A DNA stretch of 14,296 bases from Pseudobdellovibrionaceae bacterium (GTDB taxonomy: Bacteria > Bdellovibrionota > Bdellovibrionia > Bdellovibrionales > JAMPXM01): positions 1 through 14,296 of the forward strand of contig CAJYIL010000384.1 in the NCBI GenBank assembly GCA_913774795.1, given 5' to 3'. Each line of letters starts with the position of its first letter. Within the stretch, counting starts at the first letter, position 1. The notes beneath the pieces are model-generated. The model had not been told where the DNA came from and made no database searches. It saw nothing but the letters and a program-made list of their open reading frames with translations. The position numbers were made by a program, and so were the translations under genes. This document shows positions 7,255-13,765 of this stretch, one piece after another.

Positions 7255-8111
7255 TCGGTCTCTCTCCCGAATTCTTTTTCCCAGTCGAGATCGAGTTGTT
7301 CGAAATCAGGGAGAGGAGCCGCTTTGATTTTTTTGAAGATCAAAAGGCGACGCTCGTGCGGGGATTTCGGAATTTCGTAGGCGACGTCGGCTTTAAGTTC
7401 GAAGTATTCGCCCCACTTGTCGAGAGCGGGCTGAATCTCGGGCGTGCAATTTGGGCCCTTCATCAAAACGACTTCGCCGCCGGTTTGAAGACAGTTAATG
7501 ACGTTGCCGAGCGTGTTCGAGGCGTCTTCGACCGCGCGAGTGATCACTCCATTGACGGGATAGAACATCTCTTGGTTCACGTTGCGTCCGATGATCGGCA
7601 AGTTCTTGAGCGAGAGCGAGTCCCGAACGTGTTTCAAGAACTCGACTCGGCGTTGAACGCCTTCCGCCAAAATAATCTTGTCGTCGGGAAAGTGAATCTT
7701 CAGGGGAATGCCGGGAAACCCTGGACCGGTTCCCATATCGAGCAAAGGGAACAAAAGTTTCGTGTGCTTCGTAACGATCAACGAATCGATGAAGTGCTTA
7801 ATGGCGATATCGCGGATGTTCAGCAGGCGCGTGAAGTTCTGCTCGTTTTGATTCGCCATCAGAAGCTCGTAGAAGCGCGTGAGCTGCTGACGTTTCGCGT
7901 GTGGGTAGTCGCCGAAGTCGTGATTGCGGAAGACGTCGTAGATGCGGTCGTCGGCTTCACCGAATGAGTAGGTTTGGGCCGCGCGTTTATGGCGAGAGCC
8001 GTCTTGCGTATGCGCGGGCTTTTCTCCGGCTTTGCCCGCAGCGGGACCCTTGCCGGCCGCTTTGCGACGGGCCGTGTAGGGGCTCCAGTTAGACTTGTTC
8101 TTATGCGCCAT
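7251..8111 (-). CDS. rsmG: 16S rRNA (guanine527-N7)-methyltransferase RsmG with a basic N-terminal extension
   Basis: Methylates N7 of G527 in the 530 loop of 16S rRNA using S-adenosylmethionine; loss of this enzyme gives low-level streptomycin resistance in several bacteria. The 286-residue product is longer than the usual 205-240 residues. The conserved body begins around residue 60: NFTRLLNIRDIAIKHFIDSL (92-111), the SAM-binding DMGTGPGFPGIPLKI (125-139), AEGVQRRVEFLKHV (149-162), TRAVEDA (191-197) and GGEVVLMKGP (211-220). Residues 1-45 are rich in Lys, Arg, Ala and Gly and have no counterpart in the E. coli enzyme. ATG 8111 is the only credible start before the conserved region, although no good Shine-Dalgarno precedes it. 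The gene is divergent from pheS with 54 nt or less between the starts. Confidence 0.92.
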   Translation of the reverse strand: MAHKNKSNWSPYTARRKAAGKGPAAGKAGEKPAHTQDGSRHKRAAQTYSFGEADDRIYDVFRNHDFGDYPHAKRQQLTRFYELLMANQNEQNFTRLLNIRDIAIKHFIDSLIVTKHTKLLFPLLDMGTGPGFPGIPLKIHFPDDKIILAEGVQRRVEFLKHVRDSLSLKNLPIIGRNVNQEMFYPVNGVITRAVEDASNTLGNVINCLQTGGEVVLMKGPNCTPEIQPALDKWGEYFELKADVAYEIPKSPHERRLLIFKKIKAAPLPDFEQLDLDWEKEFGRETE

Positions 8112-8118
8112 GTTGGAC

Positions 8119-8124
8119 GGGGAG
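8119..8124 (+). promoter_or_regulatory. Strong Shine-Dalgarno upstream of an alternative TTG start of pheS
   Basis: GGGGAG lies 5 nt before TTG 8130, which is in frame with pheS. ATG 8166, the start expected by length comparison, has no recognisable ribosome-binding site. Translation may therefore begin at 8130 and add 12 residues. Confidence 0.4.
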
Positions 8125-8165
8125 ATTACTTGAGAACGAGCCCCGAATCATTCAATATTTCCGGC

Positions 8166-9221
8166 ATGTTGAAAGAAAAGCCCGAAGAGAAGATTGAAGA
8201 GATCCGCGCGGCCGCTCAGGCGGCGTTTGCGAAGGCTCCGACCGCGAAAGAACTCTACGATGCCAAGGTTCAGTTCCTGGGAAAGCAAGGGAGCTTTTCC
8301 TCGATCATGAAAGAGATGGGCAAGCTCAGCGCCGAAGAAAAACCGGCGTTCGGCAAACTCGTCAACGAAGTGAAGCAAGCGCTTGAAGCCATCTACTCCG
8401 AGCGCGAAGAGGCCCTGAAGTCAGGCGAGCTCGCGGCTCAGCTCGCGGCCGAGACACTCGATCTTTCTCTTCCATCAAACGTGGGCCAAACCGGCGCACG
8501 TCATCCGATTGCGCTCGTGATTGAAGAGATCTCCGGCATTTTGGCGCGACTTGGTTACAGCGTTCGCACCGGCCCTTTGATCGAAAAAGATCGCTACAAC
8601 TTTGAAGGCTTGAACTTCCCGCCGGATCACCCCGCGCGCGACATGCAAGACACTTTCTACGTCGACAAAGAGCACGTCTTGAGAACGCACACGTCACCAA
8701 TTCAAGTGCGCACGATGGAGCTTGAGAATCCTCCGCTGCGCGTGATCGGTGTCGGTCCCGTGTTTCGTGCGGACTCGGATATCTCGCATTCGCCGAACTT
8801 TCACCAGATCGAAGGTCTTTGCATCGATCGCAAAGTGTCGATGGCCGATCTCAAAGGCACGATCTCGTTTTTCGTTCGTGAGTACTTCGGTAAGGATTTG
8901 AAAACGCGCTTCCGGCCTTCGTACTTTCCGTTCACCGAGCCTTCGGCGGAAGTCGATTGCTCATGCCCGATCTGCATCGGCAAAGGCTATATCGGCAACG
9001 AACCGTGCCGTATGTGCAAGACCTCGGGATGGATCGAAATCGGAGGCAGCGGCCTCGTTCACCCGAACGTTCTAAAATTCGCGGGCGTTTCGTATCCGGA
9101 GTGGCAAGGTTTCGCGTTCGGTTTCGGTGTCGAGCGCATGGCGATCATTAAGTACGGCATCGACGACATCCGGTTGTTCAACGAAAACGACGTTCGTTTC
9201 TTGAGGCAGTTCTCTGTATGA
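8166..9221 (+). CDS. pheS: Phenylalanyl-tRNA synthetase alpha subunit
   Basis: The catalytic subunit of the alpha2-beta2 enzyme that charges tRNA-Phe. From ATG 8166 the protein has 351 residues, slightly above E. coli (327). The N-terminal coiled-coil arm (about 5-95) contains VQFLGKQGSFSSIMKEMG, matching the LGKKG signature. The class II core follows: HPIALVIEEI (113-122), DMQDTFYV (159-166), LRTHTSPIQVRTM (172-184), motif 2 FRADSDISHSPNFHQIEGL (200-218) and motif 3 FGFGVERMAIIKYGIDDIR (318-336), ending NDVRFLRQF. A cysteine cluster, CSCPIC with CRMC (265-284), precedes GWIEIGGSGLVHPNVL; related bacterial PheS proteins have similar Cys pairs here, which probably bind zinc. TTG 8130 with a good ribosome-binding site is an alternative start. 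The stop overlaps the pheT start as ATGA. Confidence 0.96.
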   Translation: MLKEKPEEKIEEIRAAAQAAFAKAPTAKELYDAKVQFLGKQGSFSSIMKEMGKLSAEEKPAFGKLVNEVKQALEAIYSEREEALKSGELAAQLAAETLDLSLPSNVGQTGARHPIALVIEEISGILARLGYSVRTGPLIEKDRYNFEGLNFPPDHPARDMQDTFYVDKEHVLRTHTSPIQVRTMELENPPLRVIGVGPVFRADSDISHSPNFHQIEGLCIDRKVSMADLKGTISFFVREYFGKDLKTRFRPSYFPFTEPSAEVDCSCPICIGKGYIGNEPCRMCKTSGWIEIGGSGLVHPNVLKFAGVSYPEWQGFAFGFGVERMAIIKYGIDDIRLFNENDVRFLRQFSV

Positions 9222-11653
9222 AGATTTCTCTCCGTTGGCTCTCTGACTACATCGATATCCAAGACTATTTCAAAAAGACGGGTGAACTCTCGGCTCTCCT
9301 GACGGGCGCAGGCCTTGAAGTGGAGTCGATCGAGAATCTCGCGGCGCAATTCGATCACGTCGTCATCGGTCACATCTTGAAAAAAGAGCAGCACCCGAAC
9401 GCCGATCGCCTGACACTTTGCCAGATTTCAACCGGCGAAGGTGTCGTGCACCAGATCGTGTGCGGTGCGCGCAACCACAACGAAGGCGACAACGTAGTCG
9501 TCGCTCTTCCGGGTGCAGTTTTGCCGGACAATTTCGCGATCAAGCATTCGAAGATCCGCGGAGTCGAATCGGGCGGCATGCTCTGCTCGAATAAAGAATT
9601 GGGTTTGCCGGATGACGGAGTTGACGGTATTCGCATTCTCCCGAAAGATGCACCCGTCGGAAAACCGTTTGCGGCCTACATGGGATTCGACGACATCTTG
9701 CTCGATCTCAAGGTCACCGCGAACCGCGCCGATTGTCTTTCACACTTCGGGCTTGCGCGCGAGATCGCCTGCCTTCTCGGCCGTGAAGTGAAATTTCCCC
9801 TCGAAACGATGATCGAACAAGGTTCGACACGCGAGCAGACAAAACTGTCGCTCGTTGCGAGCGATATGTGCCCTCGTTACACGGGTCGCGGCATTCGTGG
9901 CGTTCGCGTGGGTCCGTCGCCGGAGTGGTTGGCGAAACGCTTAGAGTCGGTCGGCATGAAAACGATCAACAACGTCGTCGACGCCACGAACTTCGTGATG
10001 ATGGAGTTGGGGCAGCCGCTCCACGCGTTTGATGCTTCGAAACTCCTCGGTCACTCGGTCATCGTCGACAAAGCTCGCGCGGGAGAAAAGTTTGTCACGC
10101 TTGACGGCACCGAACTCACTCTCGACGGAACAGAACTGACGATTCGCGATAGCGAACGGGCGGTCGTTTTGGCGGGTGTCATCGGCGGCAAAAACTCGGG
10201 CGTCGATGAGTCGACCAAAGACATCTTCTTGGAAGCAGCATTCTTCTTGCCGTCGGCGGTTCGCCGTACGGCTCGCAAGTTCGGGATCGAAACCGATTCC
10301 TCGTACCGTTTCGCGCGCGGAACAAACCCGGAAGCCGTCGCGCTCGCTTTGAATCGTTGCGCGCAAGTGATCCAGAAAGTGGCGGGAGGAGAAATCCTCG
10401 GTGAAGCTTACGATCTTTATCCGAATCGCATCGCGCGTGAGCCGATTGAAATCACGCACCAAACTCTGACCGATCGTCTTGGCTTCAAGGTGAACGCCGA
10501 TGAGTTCGTCATGTGGATGAAGCGCCTTGGCTGCGAAGTCACAGAGAAGGGCGCTCACCATTGGTCGATCCTTCCTCCGCTTTTCCGGTGGGATTTGACG
10601 GTCGATATGGATTTGATCGAAGAGTTCGCGCGTCTTCACGGCTATCAGCACATCCCCGAGAGCATTCCGGCACTCGAGTCGATGCCGGCGAGCGATGAGC
10701 TCACCTATACGGTCGAAGAGCGCATTCGCCGCATCTTGCAAGGCGAAGGCTGTCTTCAGGCGATCAACTACGCGTTCTTGTCGGCGAAATTCCAAGCCGA
10801 CACATTGGGTTCGCTCGATAAGATCAAAGCTTTGGGCCTCCGCACAGGTGCGGAGCCGGTTGCGTTGATGAATCCGCTGAACGAAGAGATCGGCGTCATG
10901 CGCACCTCGCTCATGCCAGGCCTCATCAAGAACTTGATCTACAACTCTCGAAACGGAAATTCGTTCGGGCAGCTCTTCGAGCTCGGCTTCGGTCACTACA
11001 AAGAAGTGGGCGAGTATCCGCAAGAAGCTCGCTTGGGTTTTGCGTTCTGGGGTTCGGAGTCGAACCTTTGGTCAAAGTCGACGGCTCCTTCGGTGATGGC
11101 TCTTAAAGGCGTAATCGAAAATTTGTTGAAGCAACTCGGTTTCTCGAAGTGGAAGTGGGTTGCGCTCAATTCATCGACCGCTCCGGATTTCGTCCACCCA
11201 GGTCAAGCGGCGTCGCTTATTCTCGAAGGTAAATCGATCGGATTTATCGGAACTCTGCACCCATCGCTCGCCAGCGAACATAAAGTTCGTGAAACAGCGG
11301 CGGTCGGTGAACTGCTCCTGGAAAAACTCGTGGCGTCTCAACCGCGTCCATTGAAGTACCAACCGATCTCAAAAATGCCGGCGGTCGATCGCGATCTCGC
11401 GTTCGTGATGCCAAAAGATTTGGCGGTGTCAGAGGTCGAAACCGAAATGCGTAAAGTCGGCGGTGAACTGTTGAAAGAGGTTCGCGTGTTCGACGTTTAC
11501 GAAGGAACGGGTCTCCAGCCTGGACAAAGGTCTGTAGCTTTCCGGCTTTTATTCCAGTCGAAAGACGCCACGCTCGAAGATGCTCAGATCAACGAACTCC
11601 GCGACAAAGTCGTGAAGGCGACCTCGGATAAATTCGGCATTTCACTTCGCTAA
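9218..11653 (+). CDS. pheT: Phenylalanyl-tRNA synthetase beta subunit
   Basis: The large subunit of phenylalanyl-tRNA synthetase, responsible for tRNA binding and editing of mischarged Tyr-tRNA. It has 811 residues, normal for the long bacterial form (E. coli 795). Domains in order: an N-terminal MKISLRWLSDYID start; an EMAP/tRNA-binding OB domain (about 40-150, with HPNADRLTLCQI and SGGMLCSNKELGL); a B3/B4 editing domain (about 210-390, with VVDATNFVMMELGQPLHAFD and ARGTNPEA); a B5 domain (about 410-485); the inactive class II-like core (about 490-690, with MNPLNEEIGVMRTSLMPGL); and a C-terminal ferredoxin-like anticodon-binding domain (about 715-811, with PAVDRDLAFV and GQRSVAFRLLFQS). ATG 9218 overlaps the pheS stop by 4 nt. 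Residues 295-308 are a tandem repeat of LDGTELT. The next gene, ihfA, follows after 103 nt. Confidence 0.97.
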   Translation: MKISLRWLSDYIDIQDYFKKTGELSALLTGAGLEVESIENLAAQFDHVVIGHILKKEQHPNADRLTLCQISTGEGVVHQIVCGARNHNEGDNVVVALPGAVLPDNFAIKHSKIRGVESGGMLCSNKELGLPDDGVDGIRILPKDAPVGKPFAAYMGFDDILLDLKVTANRADCLSHFGLAREIACLLGREVKFPLETMIEQGSTREQTKLSLVASDMCPRYTGRGIRGVRVGPSPEWLAKRLESVGMKTINNVVDATNFVMMELGQPLHAFDASKLLGHSVIVDKARAGEKFVTLDGTELTLDGTELTIRDSERAVVLAGVIGGKNSGVDESTKDIFLEAAFFLPSAVRRTARKFGIETDSSYRFARGTNPEAVALALNRCAQVIQKVAGGEILGEAYDLYPNRIAREPIEITHQTLTDRLGFKVNADEFVMWMKRLGCEVTEKGAHHWSILPPLFRWDLTVDMDLIEEFARLHGYQHIPESIPALESMPASDELTYTVEERIRRILQGEGCLQAINYAFLSAKFQADTLGSLDKIKALGLRTGAEPVALMNPLNEEIGVMRTSLMPGLIKNLIYNSRNGNSFGQLFELGFGHYKEVGEYPQEARLGFAFWGSESNLWSKSTAPSVMALKGVIENLLKQLGFSKWKWVALNSSTAPDFVHPGQAASLILEGKSIGFIGTLHPSLASEHKVRETAAVGELLLEKLVASQPRPLKYQPISKMPAVDRDLAFVMPKDLAVSEVETEMRKVGGELLKEVRVFDVYEGTGLQPGQRSVAFRLLFQSKDATLEDAQINELRDKVVKATSDKFGISLR
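10100..10141 (+). repeat. Tandem heptapeptide-coding repeat within pheT (2 x 21 bp)
   Basis: Two consecutive 21-bp units (10100-10120 and 10121-10141) both encode LDGTELT. They differ at five bases, every one a third codon position. The peptide is therefore preserved while the DNA has drifted. The region is the part of the B3/B4 domain where other PheT proteins read TLDGxE followed by a short linker. Confidence 0.8.
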
Positions 11654-11663
11654 ATGGCGAGTC

Positions 11664-11687
11664 GGCGCGCTGCGTAGCTAGCGCGCC
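11664..11687 (+). terminator. GC-rich hairpin in the pheT-ihfA gap, possible terminator or attenuator
   Basis: GGCGCGC (11664-11670) and GCGCGCC (11681-11687) are perfect complements. The stem extends to 8 bp with T11671-A11680, leaving a loop of 8 nt. It begins 11 nt after the pheT stop. No T run follows directly; the next sequence is TCAGTATAAAAAAG, and a T5 tract comes only at 11729-11733. It is therefore not a classic intrinsic terminator on either strand. It may act as a pause, a Rho-associated end or an mRNA 3'-end stabiliser between pheT and ihfA. The rest of the 103-nt gap (11654-11756) shows only the ihfA ribosome-binding site and no convincing promoter. Confidence 0.35.
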
Positions 11688-11743
11688 TCAGTATAAAAAA
11701 GTTGAAAGTCTTCACGTACTTGGTAGCCTTTTTGTAACACAAC

Positions 11744-11750
11744 AGAGGGA
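11744..11750 (+). promoter_or_regulatory. Shine-Dalgarno sequence of ihfA
   Basis: AGAGGGA is spaced 6 nt from ATG 11757. It supports this start over the internal ATG 11787, which would match the usual IHF alpha N-terminus but has only a distant AGG upstream. Confidence 0.6.
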
Positions 11751-11756
11751 CTGCGA

Positions 11757-12092
11757 ATGACCAGTGAAAACTTAGGCCGCTCAACTATGACGAAAGCTGA
11801 CATCGTCGAGAAGGTCTACCAGAAGATCGGCTTCTCGAAGAAAGAAGCCTCAGAACTGGTCGAGCTCGTTTTCTCCTCCCTCAAAGACGTCCTCCAGCGC
11901 GGCGACAAAGTGAAGATCTCGGGCTTCGGGAACTTCGTCGTACGCGGCAAGAACGAGCGCGTCGGTCGCAACCCGCAAACCGGCGAACAAATCAAAATCA
12001 GCGCAAGACGTGTTCTCACCTTTAGACCTTCGCAAGTTCTCAAAGCGATGTTGAACGGCGAAGACATCACGGGATTGACGGACGATGAATAA
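11757..12092 (+). CDS. ihfA: Integration host factor alpha subunit (HU/IHF family)
   Basis: A small nucleoid protein that binds and sharply bends DNA, usually as a heterodimer with IHF beta. Of its 111 residues, 11-102 are the DNA-binding fold: MTKADIVEKVYQKIGFSKKE, LVELVFSSLKDVL, VKISGFGNFVVRGKNER, then GRNPQTGEQIKISARRVLTFRP. The intercalating Pro (Pro73) in the RNPQTG arm tip is present. ISARRVLTFRP matches the IHF alpha ITARRVVTFRP sequence closely, so alpha is preferred over HU. A 10-residue N-terminal extension is included because the strong ribosome-binding site sits before ATG 11757. The C-terminal tail is acidic (LTDDE). pheST followed by ihfA is the same order as in E. coli, where they are cotranscribed. 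The 3' end overlaps the MerR gene by 8 nt. Confidence 0.93.
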   Translation: MTSENLGRSTMTKADIVEKVYQKIGFSKKEASELVELVFSSLKDVLQRGDKVKISGFGNFVVRGKNERVGRNPQTGEQIKISARRVLTFRPSQVLKAMLNGEDITGLTDDE

Positions 12093-12663
12093 TCCTTCGC
12101 AGACTGAGTTTACGATTGAGGCCGAGGAGCTTGAAATGATGCTCGAAGAAGAAGCGCTCGCGCAAGACGCGGCCACGATCGAGCACGAACATGAGGGCGA
12201 AGAGCTCGACTTCAGCGCGGCACCTCCCACGCTCGATCCTTCGCTTCGGGCTCCGGTTGAAGCCGATGCGGCTTTGATGAAAGAGATCCACTCGATTCCG
12301 CAGAAAATGGCGTTCAAGATCGGCGAAGCGGCCGAGATGGTCGGCGTGAAGCAGTACGTGCTTCGTTACTGGGAAACGGAATTCGACATGCTTCGCCCTC
12401 GCAAATCGGCGAACGGTCAGCGCGTTTATTCGCGCAAAGATGTCGAGACCGCGATGATGATCAAAAAGCTTTTGTACCAAGATCGCTTCTCGATCGAAGG
12501 CGCTCGCACCGCACTTCGCCAATTGAAGTCGACGGTGAAGAACGTCGTAACCGAAGAGAAGACGACTCAGAAACTTGTGCGCTCGCAAGAAAACGTCGTG
12601 ACGGGCATTCAAGATTTGCTCGAAGAGATTCGCCGCGCGCGCAGCGCTTTTCTTGAGTGCTAA
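12085..12663 (+). CDS. MerR-family transcriptional regulator with an acidic N-terminal tail
   Basis: A DNA-binding protein of unknown targets. Of its 192 residues, 77-145 form the winged-helix MerR domain: FKIGEAAEMVGVKQYVLRYWETEF (77-100), then PRKSANGQRVYSRKDVETAMMIKKLL (105-130). The RYWE and GQRxYxRxDV signatures are textbook. A helical segment (about 155-190) probably forms the dimerisation coiled coil. No ligand-binding domain follows, and I see no metal-binding Cys cluster; the single Cys is the last residue. Residues 1-65 are rich in Glu, Asp and Ala and probably disordered. Start 12085 overlaps the ihfA stop by 8 nt. Internal ATGs at 12277 and 12307 lack ribosome-binding sites, but one of them could be used. 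A merR gene of this kind after ihfA is a recurring arrangement in deltaproteobacteria-like genomes, as general knowledge. Confidence 0.87.
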   Translation: MNNPSQTEFTIEAEELEMMLEEEALAQDAATIEHEHEGEELDFSAAPPTLDPSLRAPVEADAALMKEIHSIPQKMAFKIGEAAEMVGVKQYVLRYWETEFDMLRPRKSANGQRVYSRKDVETAMMIKKLLYQDRFSIEGARTALRQLKSTVKNVVTEEKTTQKLVRSQENVVTGIQDLLEEIRRARSAFLEC

Positions 12664-13376
12664 CTTTCGAGAAGCAGCAGCTCATCGAGAGAATTCTCGC
12701 GCATCAGCGTGAGCTTTCAATTCCGGTTGAGACAAAACGCATGCGCATCTTGCGCATGATTCTGACAAGCGCGCTGATCGTCAGCGCGCTTTCTCTTCTA
12801 AAGCCGATCAACTCACACTTGCCGCCCGTCCTAAGCCTCTTAATTGAAGTCGGCGTAGGTGCCGGCGTTGCTTATCTCGCTTCTCGCGGGTGGGTTTACG
12901 CGCGTTGGGTGCCGGAGTCTCTGTTTATTCCGTTCGCCGGTCTGATCTTCATCGGGATGCTTGCACTCAACCTCGCCGTGGGCTTTCTGCTCGCACCATC
13001 GAAGCCGGGTCGGACCACGATTTCATGGAGCGAGACCTTTAAGCGCATGAAGCGTGGGGACCTGACGCGATTTAAAACAAAGGGTCTTCCGACTTCGAGC
13101 GAGTCTTGGGTCATCGCGATCAACGACGGCGAGGACACATACCGCCGCCTCACGCGGGCCGAAGCAAGCGCCTACTGCGAGACGATCGGCATGAGGCTTC
13201 CGGCCAATCGCGAGGAGATCCTCGCTCTCACACCACGGCCGCAAGTCTCTCGAGCGCTCTACGTTTGGACGAACGAGGGTCGCGCTTACCAGTTTCGGGG
13301 CGGCGATGATCAAACACTCGGCGTCTCGATGTCGGGCGACGCAGAAACGACCGGATTTGCGATATGTCTGAAGTAG
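12657..13376 (+). CDS. Membrane protein with a C-terminal DUF1566/FGE-like (C-type-lectin-type) domain
   Basis: Not recognised as a named family; the function is unknown. The 239 residues begin at GTG 12657, the first possible codon after an in-frame TGA at 12654-12656, and overlap the merR stop by 7 nt. ATG 12741 is an alternative start with a weak ribosome-binding site. Three hydrophobic segments are seen at about 32-49, 56-76 and 88-113. After a basic linker (FKRMKRGDLTRFK) comes a domain of about 85 residues: LTRAEASAYCETIGMRLPANREEI (165-188), LYVWTNEG (201-208) and the ending GFAICLK (233-239). AxxYC, RLPxxxE, WTN and a late Cys followed by a hydrophobic-basic end are the landmarks of DUF1566 (Lcl_C) and FGE-sulfatase domains, here in a very short version. 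Its location after merR suggests cotranscription. The domain call is inference. Confidence 0.7.
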   Translation: MLTFEKQQLIERILAHQRELSIPVETKRMRILRMILTSALIVSALSLLKPINSHLPPVLSLLIEVGVGAGVAYLASRGWVYARWVPESLFIPFAGLIFIGMLALNLAVGFLLAPSKPGRTTISWSETFKRMKRGDLTRFKTKGLPTSSESWVIAINDGEDTYRRLTRAEASAYCETIGMRLPANREEILALTPRPQVSRALYVWTNEGRAYQFRGGDDQTLGVSMSGDAETTGFAICLK

Positions 13377-13765
13377 AGTTCACGCGCGAGTTTTTGAGCC
13401 AGATGTCGCTCGAGGAGCTCCAGGGTCTTGAAGCGGACATGCGCCTGCAAGTGCAGGAGCGGGGCGACCGTGCTTTTATGTCGGAGGAGACCGAGGACGG
13501 CATCATCGGTTTCGGGGGTTTTGCGGTCTTCGTTCTTGGGAGCTACGTTTGCTACCTCTTCGCGATGCCGATACGAGGATTCGGGAGCGTGCTCTTCAGC
13601 TTGATCTTCACGTTTGGCGGAGGCGCGGTCTTAAGTGCGCTCGCCGTTAAGTTTGCAGCGCACTCTGTTCGTTCGACGACTCGATTTTTTGTTCGTCACC
13701 GCGACTATCTCTGGTACGCGGTTCTCATCATCGGTTACACGATGACAAGACTTAGTTCCAATTGA
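13364..13765 (+). CDS. Small hypothetical membrane protein
   Basis: No family recognised. The 133-residue protein has a charged, Glu-rich N-terminal helix (FTREFLSQMSLEELQGLEADMR, 6-27) likely in the cytoplasm, then three hydrophobic segments at about 47-68, 74-98 and 115-128, separated by basic loops (RSTTRFFVRHRD). ATG 13364 lies inside the 3' end of the preceding membrane-protein gene with a 13-nt overlap in another frame, which suggests coupled expression and perhaps a joint role of the two proteins. No good Shine-Dalgarno is visible, in keeping with coupling. Its last 14 nt overlap the 3' end of the convergent hydrolase gene. It is kept as a real gene because its length, membrane topology and tight packing are coherent, although no homologue comes to mind. 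Confidence 0.65.
   Translation: MSEVEFTREFLSQMSLEELQGLEADMRLQVQERGDRAFMSEETEDGIIGFGGFAVFVLGSYVCYLFAMPIRGFGSVLFSLIFTFGGGAVLSALAVKFAAHSVRSTTRFFVRHRDYLWYAVLIIGYTMTRLSSN

Noticed and set aside
7182..7967. A 261-codon + strand open frame opposite rsmG
   Set aside because: It is antisense to clear RsmG motifs, and its product shows no domain pattern; a codon-bias shadow.
9941..11023. A 360-codon open frame on the - strand inside pheT
   Set aside because: It lies wholly antisense to a well-conserved pheT region, its translation is Arg/Asp/His-rich with no recognisable motif, and such shadow frames are common opposite GC-rich coding sequence.
11692..11697. TATAAA as a -10 element for ihfA
   Set aside because: The matching -35 position falls in the GC-rich hairpin and bears no similarity to TTGACA; chance AT-rich sequence is as likely.
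12067..12612. A 181-codon - strand open frame opposite merR
   Set aside because: It covers the MerR DNA-binding domain in antisense and has no ribosome-binding site or motif of its own.
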